In this document: in pieces, positions 11,531 through 23,830 of the stretch
Layout: every line of letters begins with the position of its first letter
Numbering within the stretch: the stretch's first letter is position 1
NCBI GenBank assembly: GCA_035578155.1
Contig: JAPWDM010000006.1
Span: forward strand, 17,438,305 to 17,502,304
DNA: 64,000 bases
Direction of reading: 5' to 3'
Origin: Brachynemurus nebulosus
Lineage: Eukaryota; Arthropoda; Insecta; Neuroptera; Myrmeleontidae
Made by a program: the position numbers and the translations under genes
The notes under the pieces: generated by a model
What the model was told of the DNA's origin: nothing
Seen by the model: the letters and a program-made list of their open reading frames with translations, nothing else
Databases searched by the model: none

Positions 11531-13873
11531 CTACCTTAACTCCTAATCTTACACTAGAACCAACTTTAAGCCGTTGGAGAGTTTAAGATTAAGTTCTTAA
11601 CTGCCAAAACATCTTTCGTATCTAAGATTTTCTAACGTCTAAACTCAAGCTCCGATAATTTTCGCCCCACTAAAACTTTTGTACAATTGGGGTACGAGTT
11701 TGCGATAGTGACGTCCCAGCAACCATACTATTTTTGGCATTTTTCTTTCCGATTATAGAATTATTTTTTTTTTTTTCAGTTTCAAAACTTCAAAGGACAC
11801 CTCCAATTCCCAGAAGTAATTTGAACAGAAAATCACATTTTCCCGTGTGTACCCACCTCTCTACTTGGCAAGACGGGTACGGACCTGTCCGTTGTTACCA
11901 GAAACATTTCCAGTTAAGTAGACAAGAATGAATGATGGATAGATAGGTCTGTATATGGATGTATGGATATGGATGTCAGGCAGGCGGCATTGATCCCAAT
12001 GGAATAGGTTTTATGTCACAAATGATAGAGCGAAATAGTTTAATGTTTGAAGAGAATCGGAAATCTCTCTGTTGCATGCATAAAATATGTATACCGATGG
12101 TCAGGATCAAAGATAACTAACTGTATATGTATATATAATATACACTACCGGGTGAATGGGTAAGCGGTGACCAACGGTATGTTGGTATAGTTGTGTTTAA
12201 AATTACGTTGAACATAGTTATCACTTATAATTTTACACGAGAGGTTTGTATTTTCTTAAAGAGATTTGTGTTACGCACAATATATGTAATGTAACGCAAA
12301 TATATTACGATTTAGCAGCAGTTTTCAACTAGCAAAGACACGATTACGTTGCTGGAGTGTTTCTGAATTGGCAGTTTTTCGAATTAAATTAGTTTTCTAG
12401 ATAAACAATTCACAGAGTTGTAGAAAATTCAAATATTTTCAAAAAAATATATCTCGAATGTGATACGATAAGACAATTTAACTATATAGTTGTATAAATT
12501 TTGACAAATTTTTTGGTCAGTAGTTTTGGAGTTATCGTCATTTTTAACTTTTAAAAAAACGAAAGTTTTTGGTTTTTTCGATTTTCTCCAGACCTTGTAT
12601 AAGAAAATCGATGAAATTTAGACGAAAGGTGTTAAACATTTTTTTAAATATTTTTCTCAGAACTGGAAAATATTTAAAGTGTCTTGCAGCAAGGTAGGAG
12701 CCGCAGTATTTTTTTGTCCAAAATGGTATTACAGTGGATAAGATTGACTTGACAAATAAACTTTTTCCTCGGAGGGGACTATTAATAAAATTTAGATTAT
12801 AATTTGTAAAAACAATTTTGAACAACTTTGTTTCAAACGTGTTTCCTTAAAAATGCTCCCATCTACGTTAAAATCTTAAAATAATTTTTGATTTTTTGTT
12901 ACCTTTGAGCGGAATGGTCTTTCGTCAATTTTTGTATTTAAAATTCAACTTTGCGATATTCAGGACAGCCGTTTTTGAGAGCACACAGTGTTGAAGATAG
13001 AGCTCCGACTGATCATACTTTATGTACTAGAAATTGTTTTCTGAGTGACAAAAAAAGTTGTAGGTTTCACTGAACTTCATCAAAACGTTATTTTATACGA
13101 AAAGTCTCTTAATAAAGAGTGTTGGTAACACTTTAGTAATGCTTGATTTGCCTCAACAGCCTCATAGGAACTTCACAATAAAATTTTCGATTGACAAGTT
13201 GTCTAGAGTCTAGACCGATTTCCTTTGACAACTGAAATTTCTATTAAAGGTCTCACTAATTTTTGAACAAATCTTCTTTGAATTATTGTGAAGTTCTTTG
13301 AATTATTGTGAATGTTTATGAAACCCATGACGACTATTTAACTTAATTCTTTTCACGTGTATACACATATACATATATTTATATCATTCGTATATTTAAT
13401 AATTACTGATCTAAAATATCAAGGAATTAAATTAAAACAGTGGAATGGAATAATTAATTATTGTTCTATGTGTTTGTTTAGCTAGGCACGTCCGCCCCTA
13501 TGGACAGACATGTGGGGGTTGGAAGGGGAGGGGCGAAAGAATCGAACAAAAAAGGGATATTAAAATACATATCTTATTCAAACGAAGAGAGAGAGATAGT
13601 TAGTTGGACATTAAATTTAATTGTACTTTTAATGTTTGATAATTAATTTTCACCTAATATTATCTATACAAATATAAATATAGAAAATACGGTATTTAAG
13701 GATTTCCGGGTGAAAAATTTTGTTCCAACAAAAAAATTGGTACAATCAGGAAGTTATCAAATAAATTATTTTTGATTTTATTTTAATAGAGCTATCCAAA
13801 AATAAATTTTTAGAGTTAAATTATATTATGATTCATTTTAAGTTTAACATTCATGAGACTGTAATCTCACAGT
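11531..13873. other. AT-rich stretch with one short tandem duplication
   Basis: It contains a 20-bp direct repeat (CTTTGAATTATTGTGAA twice, 13274-13312). The 93-codon frame at 12544-12825 is Phe/Lys/Ile-rich and unrecognised. No gene is supported. Confidence 0.5.
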
Positions 13874-14099
13874 TAGGGTAAAGGCAGGTAGGAGTACGCA
13901 CTTAATTTTTATATTTACATAGGGCTTTTGATTTTTGATTTAAGTAAAAATAAAATAGTTGTGTTACAAAAAGAATTTCATTTAAACTTATTGCTAATGA
14001 TGAAAAATCATATTTCTAAAATTTTAATAGGAAAAAAAATGTTTTTTCTCTGACTTGCAAGAACGTACTCTTACAAGCACTTGCTTTTAAGAGTACGTA

Positions 14100-14521
14100 T
14101 TAACAATTTTCACAAATAAATTTTTTAAATAAATATTTTCCCTTAATTTTATACATTTTAGGAATTTTGTTCGGAGTAACACTTATCATATCCATATTAT
14201 ATATTTTAGAAGTATCGAATTGATACTTCGAATGAAGTGTTTCTAAATTGTAAAAAAACCTCTTTACTTGTGTCTGACTGAAGCTCACCATCTTCGCTAA
14301 TAAATATTTTTCTGGTCGACGAAAAATTAAATTCTGTCTTTTACAAATATCTGCTACCCATGTTTTTCCTGCTATTTTCTTCTTGTCATTAAACCTATGT
14401 GATATATTATTTGATAAAGCATATACAAATGCAGTCAATTTTAACCCTGCTATAACGTTATTCTACAAAACATAATATCTAATTCGCGAATATGTTCAAC
14501 CAATTGTTGCCCCATAATTTC
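14100..14521 (-). pseudogene. pogo/Tigger-type transposase fragment, frameshifted
   Basis: Two adjacent frames on the minus strand together match a pogo-type transposase. The first (about 14521-14452) includes QQLVEHIRELD, which corresponds to the region joining the two DNA-binding helix-turn-helix halves. It ends at a stop, and the reading resumes in another frame from about 14465 with LTAFVYALSNNISHRF, then AGKTWVADICKRQ and RRPEKYLLAKM, which fit the CENP-B/Tc5-type second HTH. YQFDTSKIYNMDMISVTP follows and corresponds to the start of the DDE catalytic domain. The Asp in NMD is kept, but the usual following Glu is Met. The rest of the catalytic domain is missing and the frame stops at 14100. 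An intact family member would be roughly 400-600 residues and would cut and paste the element in the nucleus. The assignment rests on motif memory, not a search. Confidence 0.65.
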
Positions 14522-15516
14522 TCAAAATGTTCTTTTGTATCTCCCAAAGGCGGATGGAACGTTTCTAAGTTTAAGTCTTTTTCTAAGAGTGCATTCCGCT
14601 ATATCCATTTTTCTTGTTATAGTTCTTTTGTTTCTTCATTTTTTATTTTTCTTGGATATTTTTCAAAATAGTTTCTGTAAATATCAGTTTCCTATTAAAT
14701 TTTCATTGATCACTCATGTTTCAAAAACCCGTTTAAAAATAAACAGAAATTTTAATAGAAACGTGTGTACTCTTATCAACTTTTAGAGTGCGTACTCTTA
14801 TAAGAATCTGTTTTTGTCAGTTAAACGTTAACAATTAAAAACGCCGTGAGCAACGGGGCCCCATCACGGTAGTCGAATTTTCCCCTTCATCTTCGGTATT
14901 GAATGTCTACAAGCGAAATGTGATTGAAAGTCTACAACCGAATTGTCATTTTGTTGGTTTCAAAACTGGTGATGAGTGTGCGGCTGATCGAGGCTTTAAA
15001 AAAAGGTTTTAAGTATTTAAGGGCTGTATCTCAGTAAATTTCAATTTTGTGCCGAAAACAGGTAGCAGAAAAAAAGCCAACACAATTCGTACGAGGACAT
15101 TCCTGCCCATGTTTATCCGCTAATTGCCTTTATGTTTTAGTTTTAAAAATTAAAAAAGGACCTTAAATAGTAAACTGGAAGGCCTTTATAAAGATATTTT
15201 TTCTTTCCAAAAAAATCCAAAATTTCTATTTTATAAATACTAAAAATCCAAAATTCCTAATTTATAAATAAACAGTGACTTTAATAACATTTTTAAATTA
15301 CTTAATATGTATGTATTTCATTTGTCATAAAAGTAAGTTCACTTTTTTTTAAATTTTTAAAATTACTATTCGCCTACTTGTATTTAGAATAAACATAATG
15401 CTTTTAAAACACATTTAACAATAGCATTCAATTCCGATGTAAAAATGGGAGAAGTGGGGGGAAAAGTGATGCGGACTCCCTACAAGGTACTAGCTGGATA
15501 CTAACTGAATACACGT

Positions 15517-16017
15517 ACAAAATTTCAGCCCTCTAGGTTTATTCGGGTGACCTGTGCGAGTGGTACAAACTTCGAAAACGTCGAAAATGCATGAAATTGT
15601 AGCTTAAAAATGAGGGGGGTGGGGGTAAAATATTAAAACCTCCAAAAAGCACAACCTAGGTACGAACTTTATCAACACACCAAATTTCAACCCTCTACGT
15701 TAATTCTGGGGGGCTGGGGGCCTGTTAGATCCAGCGAAAATCGTTTTTCTCCCCTCTACTCCCACCATATCATCCTAGGAAGCTGAATTTTGGATATGAT
15801 GTAGATAATTGACCGAAACATTATTTAAAACCGGTTTGAGAACGTTTTATTGCTTTTCCGCCCCCCACCACCCCCTTAAAGGTCGGGTCAGAAAAAAAAT
15901 TTGCCCAAAATTTGACCCCACTTTGATAGTATGAGGTGCCTCGAAAATGAGCCCCATTTACCAAATTTCATCTCTTAACTTCCATAGGGGGGCCCTACAC
16001 AAATTAAAAGGTGGCGG

Positions 16018-16101
<84 letters not shown>

Positions 16102-17137
16102 CATTTTTTTTTCTACATATTCGTGTTCTACGGGTCCGAAAACGGATAGCGCAGCTACTCTCGCCTCTCGCAGCTCTTATCGTATAGACTGTATAAGTCT
16201 AATTTTTCGGAGAAAATTCGACTAAAAATTAAGGAAATATTGGCGTAAAAATCGTGGGCGTAAGGGTTAAAAGTTGAAACCTCCAAAAAACAGTGTCTGG
16301 CTATTAGCTTAACCTGTACACCAAATTTCAGCCCTCTAGGTTTATTTGGGGAGATTTTGACCCGAACGAAACTGTTAAAAAACAAGAAAAATCATGTTCT
16401 TTTGGGTATAAAAATGGTGGGGGTAGGGGTTAAAAGTCGAGAGCCCCAAAAGGCACCCCCTTGATACTAGCTCAATCCGAATACAAAATTTCAGCCCTCT
16501 AGGTTTATTCGGGTGACCTGTGCGAGTGGTACAAACTTCGAAAACGTCGAAAATGCATGAAATTGTAGCTTAAAAATGAGGGGGGTGGGGGTAAAATATT
16601 AAAACCTCCAAAAAGCACAACCTAGGTACGAACTTTATCAACACACCAAATTTCAACCCTCTACGTTAATTCTGGGGGGCTGGGGGCCTGTTAGATCCAG
16701 CGAAAAACGTTTTTCCCCCCTCTACTCCCACCATATCATCCTAGGAAGCTGAATTTTGGATATGTTGTAGATAATTGACCGAAACATTATTTAAAACCGG
16801 TTTGGAAAAGTTTTATTGCTTTTCCGCCCCCCACCACCCCCTTAAAAGTCGGGTCAGAAAAAAAATTTGCCCAAAATTTGACCCCACTTTGATAGTATGA
16901 GGTGCCTCGAAAATGAGCCCCATTTACCAAATTACCAAATTTCATCTCTTAACTTCCATAGGGGGGCCCTACACAAATTAAAAGGTGGCGGGAAAATATA
17001 TATATGACATTTTTTTTCTACATATTCGTGTTCTACGGGTCCGAACACGGATAGCGCCCCTACTCTCGCCTCTCGCAGCTCTTATCGTATAGACTGTATA
17101 AGTCTAATTTTTCGGAGAAAATTCGACTAAAAATTAA
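15517..17137 (+). repeat. Near-identical ~0.7-kb direct duplication, offset 966 bp
   Basis: Copy one is 15517-16232 and copy two 16483-17137. They are nearly identical over the shared parts, which indicates a recent event. Differences include a 78-bp TA tract in copy one (about 17 bp in copy two) and a small ACCAAATT duplication in copy two. The spacer 16233-16482 carries diverged versions of the same word, TTTCAGCCCTCTAGGTTTAT, so an older, shorter repeat underlies the block. It has no coding content. Confidence 0.85.
16020..16097. repeat. (TA)n microsatellite
   Basis: About 39 TA units in the first copy of the duplication. The second copy keeps only a short remnant near 16996-17006. Confidence 0.95.
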
Positions 17138-17491
17138 TTGTACCTATCTTTGAGTTTATAGATGAAATTCAAATAAAAAGAAAATGTATTTAGAATATAT
17201 AAAAGCAATTATCTTACCTTCTGAATGATCTAAAGACAAAATACGCTCTATTAAAAAATCGCAATTTTTATATATAAAATTTGTTTGATTTGAGGTACCT
17301 TAATTACTTTACAAAATAACAAAATAAAAATTGGCGCGAATTAAATAATATTTGGTCAACTACAAATATGTATCGTGCTAATCCCTATAAACTATTAAAT
17401 TCGATATTCACGGTATTCATAGATAAGATAAAAACCTATTTAAATTCTGCGTAGTCTTATATGCCTGCGTACTCTTATTTCCTTTTCCCTA

Positions 17492-18080
17492 CTTACAAAA
17501 ATTTCAACATACAAGTTGAAATTTATTAGGTGCAACGAAATATTTATTTGCCAAAATAATTAAATAATTTCCGCTTTTATTTTTCCTGCCCGTCATTGTT
17601 CTTTATAACAAGAAGGCACATAATGGAGACTCATCTACAACAATATTTAATGAAGCTACAGGGTGAGTTTTACATAAAAAATATTTATGCCTCAAAAAAA
17701 CGTCAGAAAAGTGAGCAAATCACTTACAGATATAAGAAAAATCACTTACAGTATTATTTTCGCGTTTATTTCGCGCTGTTCCAAAATTCAGTAGAAAAGG
17801 GGAAAATCAAAAAAATCTATCTGACTAGTTTACAGGGAAAAACTGAGCACGAGAAAATCTAAACCAAAGGCGATAATAAAAATAAACTTATCTAGAAATT
17901 TCGCGCTCAATATAACTGCTTTTCAAATTTTTCCAACGCCTATAGTTTACGGAAAATTGGAAAAAATTGTTTTAGGTCAGAAAAGTAATCATTTCCGGAT
18001 TTAGTGAAAATGACACACTATATTTCGCGCTTAATTCATGCAAATAATTTTCAATGTACCCTTGAATATTCGCCAAATTA
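17492..18080. other. AT-rich stretch, nothing recognised
   Basis: An 88-codon frame at 17596-17862 is Lys/Tyr-rich with no recognisable domain. It is not supported as a gene. Confidence 0.45.
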
Positions 18081-18886
18081 CACGGAGAGAAAAATCCTAT
18101 AATTTTTGTAGAGAAAATTTCAGAAAAATTACTATGCTCCCCTATAATCCGTGCGCGATCGACGACCAAAATAAAAAATATGTGCTAGCATGGTAAAATT
18201 TAATGTGGTGCTAACACAACTTTTATCACACTCTTATGCATGTATATTATAGTTTAATTCTTGTTGTCGTACTCTTTCATTTGCGCATCTGACTCGCGAC
18301 CTTATATTGGTTGCACTGTACCTGTAAAAACATGTATACAAAAATTATTGGCAACAATATATTGTAATACTAAAGATAGGTAAACATATACTAAAGATAG
18401 GTAAATAACAAAAAGATGAATTAAACGATGACATCATCCTAAGAGAGTGTAAAAGCAACTGACTACTAAGCTGCATCAAGGTGCTTGGTGGAAGCTGTCT
18501 GACAAAGTTTCTTCCACAGTCCACACCTATGGTTCGCATGTAACCCATGTAACTAACTCGCTGATTGAGGTACATTTCATTACAGCGATCCCAACAAAAC
18601 CAACCTTCTTTCTGTTTTTTTTCTTTCTATTATTAGCATGTTAGCATGGAAATTTTTTTAATAAACACAATTAAAAATTATTTTTTTGTCGGTAATGGAA
18701 CTTTTTACTGTGCTGTTTTACAAATTTTACGGAGATAATATTACGAAAAGAACATTCCATCCTTTAAATTTTTTATGATTAATTATAATCTTTATATTTT
18801 TACCTTACAAAATTTAATATGTTCGTCTTTTACACGTCGATTGTAGTGCTGAGCACAGTAATTTTTATAGGAATTTTCTCTCCATG
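18081..18886. mobile_element. MITE-like element, ends CACGGAGAGAAAA
   Basis: The left end CACGGAGAGAAAAATCCTAT matches the inverted right end CATGGAGAGAAAATTCCTAT. The similarity continues inward through ATTACT(A/G)TGCT and a CGATCGACG/CAATCGACG block. The right 210 bp (18676-18886) recur in inverted orientation at 45852-46055. No transposase is present. The target duplication is uncertain. Confidence 0.55.
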
Positions 18887-21444
18887 TATTAAATAAAAAG
18901 TTATTTTAAATGACAATTTTTCATTGTTATTCGATTTTATTATAGACAAATAAGGACACTTTAATTAACATCTTTAAAACTGTTAGTTGTGAAATTAATA
19001 ATTACGTCAGCTACTTAACAAGTACTTAGTGGCATCTATACTTTAAAGCATAAACCAATCGTTTGGTAGATTTTCTGTAAAAATATTAATTTACAATTCC
19101 CTTTTTAATATTTGTTTGTACTAAATAATTTTCACTAATTATTTTGTCTAAATAAAAAAAAAATTTCAATGAAAGACAAAATTTGAATTAATTTTTTTTT
19201 AATAAACCTAACAAATTATTGTTGTTTGAATGAAGCCTCTGTGAAGATGCAATTTTTTGGGCGCGCAACAGATAAATTTAAGAAAATTACGAAAATTAAG
19301 CTTAGTAATATGTCGTTCGTTATATCTCGAAAACCACACATGCTACCAAACTTCTGAAGGTAACAATCGTTTGCCCTCATCGATAGCTATACCGCATTTC
19401 AAATACAATTGAGCCTGAGTCATCTTTAAAGAATTAAATAATTCTTTTATACGAAACAAATCAATCTTCTATTTTTTTCTAAAAACAAACTGCAAATTTA
19501 AAATTTATGCAAGTGCAACAATGAACGAGATAAAAAGTCAAGAAAACAGAAATTCTTCAAAATTCATAAGTGATGAATCGTGGCTAAATTTAAGTGAAAT
19601 GGATTATATAACTCCTGTCTCACTATTTGAAGAATTTTTTGATCAGACCAATAATAATTTAGACTTACTAATAAGCACGAATTTTGAAGTCAGGCGGGGT
19701 GTCGCATAAGAAACTGCGATCGGATATTCTTGCAAAATTCATAATGTTTCAAGATCTACATTTTTTTTATATTGGAGCAAAAATAGTGTTCAAAGTAATA
19801 ATTATATAGTAGGAAAATAAAAATCATTGAAAATCAACCAATTTTTCAAGTCATTAAAGAATTTTTTAATAATTAGATTTAAAGATTATTGAAGATGGTT
19901 AAAAAATTACTCAACCAATGTTAATAAAATTTTTATGGGACCACCACCTGGAGAGCTTTATCTACTAACCAAAAAAGGAATGGCGCAAATTGGCCGAGAA
20001 ATGTGGTAGAAATCGATGTACATACATAAAAAAAAACATATGGGTTCAATTAAGAACCTTCTCGTTTTTGAAGTCGATTAAAAATGGCAACTCTCAAAAA
20101 GCTCACTCCTGTATAAAATAAACACAAATGTAGGAACAACTTTGTAACATGAACTTTTAACAATGTTATACAAAGCTCAACTTATGAATGTGTAGTGTGT
20201 TTATCTTATAATAATACGCGAGACAGTAGATAAATATAAACAAATATATTCATATAAATTAATTAAGTTTAATTATGCTCCTGAATAGGAGATTAATTAA
20301 ATATCTACTTATAAACAACAAACGCTATGGCTCTATGTATGCGCATAGGTAGTACATATGGGTGTATTGTGTTGTATCAACGTGTATATTTAAATGTATA
20401 GAAAAAATTTTACAATTAAAATATTAAATTAAATATTTAAAGTACTAATTTGAACTTTTTTTTTTAATATAAATTCACTTCATTTAGTAAGTTCATTTGT
20501 ATGTTTGCACTAAATTAAATTAAAACTGTGTCGTGGTTGTTACAAAATTGGAAATAAACATTCCATTATAATAGAAAAATTCGCCAAATGGATGAGCACA
20601 GGATTCCACAGTGGCCAGAGTTTTTCATAGTTTTTATTTTTCCGTGAAAATATATGAATATATTCAACAATATTTAATAATTTAGTTTCGTAATTATATC
20701 TCTTTTTGAAGAGAATTATTTTCTTTAAGCGTGGTGAATACAGGCTGAGGAACAATTACTGTGTTAGTGTATGACAAGAGTTCCCAAACTATGTGCCCTC
20801 GGCTACGTTTTTTTTTTGCAGCTATGATTGTTACTTCTTTAGGAAAAAAAAAATATGCGAAAATTACTACTGCTGGTTCTTTTCTTGCTCGCCATTTATA
20901 TTCTGAAAAATAAATCCAGTTTTCGGAAGTAAAAGGCACTGCTGTAGATATTTTGTATCTTAAGGGTACTGCGGGGACTAAAAATTTAGAAAACTAGTAT
21001 GGTACAAAGCATTAGGTCAGATCACATTTTTTTGATTTTCGGATACGATTTAAAATGTTTCTTTTTTTTAGTAACTACTGAAAAAAAAACTATCACTGTT
21101 GAAATAAACCGCACAACTATCACTGTTGAAATAAACCGCAGCTCTAGAAACCTTGAATATTAGAGGGGACGGTAATTTTTTATGAATTTTTAATTATATC
21201 ATTAAAACTACTGGACCAAAAATTACAAAAAAAAAAAATTAGAATCTTTGGAGGTGACTATTTCAAATGATACCTTGCCTTATATATTAATTCGAATTTT
21301 ATTTTGGAAAATGCTGACACCCATTTTATTTCTAAAAATTTTTTTCTAATTGTTGACCTCACATATAATAAATTTTGAATGAATTCCTACGTTACGTTAA
21401 CTGGTTTTCGAAAAAAACCTCTGTGACAGACAACCGGACAGACT
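18887..21444. other. AT-rich stretch with one short tandem repeat
   Basis: It holds a 27-bp-period direct duplication (TATCACTGTTGAAATAAACC twice, 21089-21140) and the weak ORF at 19521-19709. Nothing else was recognised. Confidence 0.45.
19521..19709 (+). CDS. Weak ORF, possibly a transposase N-terminal scrap
   Basis: The frame encodes 62 residues, rich in Asn, Ser and Glu and more protein-like than most frames here. The segment SLFEEFFDQTNNNLDLLIST loosely resembles the start of the piggyBac-type transposase core, which often has Phe-Phe-acidic followed by a Thr-Asn pair. It stops at 19709 and I could not find a convincing continuation downstream. No terminal repeats or TTAA duplication were linked to it. 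It could equally be a chance frame. Confidence 0.2.
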   Translation: MNEIKSQENRNSSKFISDESWLNLSEMDYITPVSLFEEFFDQTNNNLDLLISTNFEVRRGVA

Positions 21445-21445
21445 C

Positions 21446-21780
21446 AAGAGCAGGCCCGTCGAGAGGGTGGGGTAGCCGAGGTTGTAGCCCTGGGGCCCGG
21501 CTTGAAAAAAGGGGCCCACAGCGGTCAGTAGGGGCCCGGGAAAAAGCAAAATTTTTTTTTTTTGTTTGTCACTTATTTTTTCGGGGAGAAATTTTTAAGG
21601 GAGGTGCTTTATTCCCAGGGTCCGCTATTTATCTCCACGGCCCCAACCTTTTGCTTAAAAATAAAAAAATCTATCTTAACGGACGATTAAAAAAAAAAAA
21701 AAGAAAACGTCAAATTCCAACTTTTCTCTCCAATTCTAGAAATTTGCCGCACCTAGGTAGATCTAGTGGGTAATTTGACC
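21446..21780 (+). mobile_element. Possible hAT-like end in a GC-richer patch
   Basis: GCAGGCCCGTCGAGAGGGTG followed by repeated GGGGCCC words resembles hAT-type termini. No right end or target duplication was found. The 132-codon frame over this stretch looks like a by-product of the repeat. Confidence 0.3.
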
Positions 21781-22170
21781 CTGATTCTACCTTTTAAGGT
21801 ACGGTACTCTAGAGAAGATAGGTAAATTTGAATACTCCGATCAGATTGCGATTAAAATTATATACACAATTGATTAATTTTGAACTAGAAGCTTCTGAAA
21901 TATATGTAAAGATTTTATTTTCATACTAATTCCGCACACCACTTTCACTGAATTTCTAATTAATTTGAATATATTAATAGAACAACATTATATACAGTTA
22001 ACTATGTAATTAAATAACAATTAGTTCTCAATTCTCTAGGCTATAATTATTATTACGTACATACATATAGACAAACACATGTATACAACAACTTGAGCTT
22101 AACAGCCAGTATAGTAAAATATAAGCCCAAGAGTGGTTGATCATTTATTTAAAAAGCAATTTGCAACCGC

Positions 22171-22213
22171 CACGTGTGTGACATGTCTTGTAGTGTCAGT
22201 AATGTCACACACG
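22171..22213. repeat. Short perfect inverted repeat
   Basis: CGTGTGTGACAT and its complement ATGTCACACACG are separated by about 20 nt. Confidence 0.6.
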
Positions 22214-22369
22214 ACAGATCGAAATTAAATTATTCGAAATAATAATTTGAAATATGAAATTGCGGGAATTTTTATTTGAATATTTTTAGAGCTTTTTCAT
22301 CGTGAATTTTTACTTTTGTAATCATCATAATAAAATTAAGAATAGTTAAATTTTAAGCAAATAAAAGTT

Positions 22370-23053
22370 TTATTAAGCAAGCTTTTATTTAAAAATGAAC
22401 TAAAATGTATAAAATAACTTTTGAGTCAAATTTGAAGCAATGTGTAACATAATTTATAAAATCTTGAGGCGTTATTATTAATTATTTTTGTTTCAGATGT
22501 GAGTAGCTACTTTACTCTTCAGTAGTTACCAAACTTGGTTAAACGCCACATTGCTTCAAATTTCACTCAAAAGTTATTTTATACATTTTAGTTAATTTTT
22601 AAATAAAAGCTTGCTTTAAAAATTTATTTTTTTTACTTAAATTTAGTTTTATTGTTTCTAGTCTAATCACAATTAATTTAGAAAGTCAAACATAACTATG
22701 GAAACTAAAAATTGCAATGTAAAATCATGGAACATTATTTGACAGTTCGAAATGTCAAAAATTTACATAAGACTAAAAATTAGCAATTCTAGTTTTGAGG
22801 GAATTTTGGACAAAACTTATCATACAATATTGCATTGTCATCCAAGTTATATACATACACAAAATTTGAAACCTCCAGCTCAATTAGAAATTGTCTAAAT
22901 TTTGATTGCAAGATTTGATCTAAACAAACATACTAACATTGCAAGTTAAATAAAAGCTTTTAAAAAAAATTGCTAATTTTGAATTTTGTAAAACTTTTTT
23001 AACATTCTAAACTATCAAATATTTTCATAATTTCCATAGTTATGTTTGAAGTA
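22370..23053 (+). repeat. Repeat family G, copy 1 (hairpin plus TIR segment)
   Basis: The first part, 22370-22620, is a foldback: AAGCTTTTATTTAAAAATGA pairs with its complement near 22597-22616, and GAAGCAATGTG pairs across the centre. The second part, about 22688-23053, has its own ~19-bp inverted ends (CAAACATAACTATGGAAA). Both parts recur in the same order at 46057-46660, so they belong to one family. It has no coding content. Confidence 0.65.
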
Positions 23054-23828
23054 ATTACTTTCATCTTGGAAATACAAAAGCATCCTGCAAACGGCTGAAT
23101 TAATTTTCATCTAACTTGGCTAATAATCATTCGAAAATTATAAGCTTTCAAATCAAGAAAACAACACAGAGACTGATTAAGTCGTTTTGGAGAATTTTCC
23201 TAAACGCTACATAGTATCTGCTCTATTCCGCTGTGTGTAAAAATCCACAAATTATTTCACAACAGGTAACACCTTTACTGCGATTACAACGCCGAATTTA
23301 TACATATAGGGCCCCCTAAGTAATGTAGGTCTTGGCCCCGTCCTTTTGATTTTATTTTGTTTCCAAGTCTACCAAACAGTAGCAAACGGTCTTAATCACC
23401 TTTGAAATGTTGGGGCTTCCTGAACAACTCTGACTCTGTGTCTGTCAGTCTGTCAACATGCATAACTCCGATGGCTACTGTCGGTCAGATTCATACATTA
23501 ATTCTTTGTGAAAAGTTTTGTGAGTTGATATTTAAATGGTTTTTCTTGACCGAAACGTTATGGCCACAGACCAATGATATGACGAGTACATATTTCTTTG
23601 AATCAAACATTCGGACAGCTCTCGGACTATATAATGGTACAATATTTGTACGCTTTGCCTGTAGTTAACTAAAGAGTTTTATTACTAATTGTTAATAATT
23701 TATTATGATAATTAAATATAATCAATGAATAAGTCCCGCATTACTTCCAATTCAAATACACGTAATTAATTACTGAACTGTTATGATATAGTTAGTTAGT
23801 AAGTAAGTACTGACCTATTTTAAATAAA
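23054..23828. other. Stretch, nothing recognised
   Basis: An 88-codon frame at 23402-23668 resembles no family I know. Confidence 0.45.
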
Positions 23829-23830
23829 TA

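Larger units (their letters stand above)
13876..17489. mobile_element. pogo-like Tc1/mariner transposon remnant
   Basis: The ends are GGGTAAAGGCAGGTAGGAG on the left and, inverted, GGGAAAAGGAAATAAGAG on the right. Both are followed by AGTACGC-type sequence and flanked by TA at 13874-13875 and 17490-17491. The word GTACTCTTA or its complement recurs at about 14065, 14090, 14767, 14790 and 17469. A broken pogo-type transposase lies at 14100-14521 on the minus strand. A duplicated non-coding block (15517-17137) appears to have invaded the element. It cannot move by itself. Confidence 0.65.

Noticed and set aside
12544..12825. 93-codon minus-strand ORF
   Set aside because: Phe/Lys/Ile-rich composition follows the AT content, with no recognisable motif.
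17596..17862. 88-codon plus-strand ORF
   Set aside because: Lys/Tyr/Gln-rich frame in AT-rich DNA just outside the pogo-like element, with no domain or support.
21375..21773. 132-codon frame, Arg/Gly-rich then Lys-rich
   Set aside because: Low-complexity translation of a hAT-like GC-rich end followed by poly-A.
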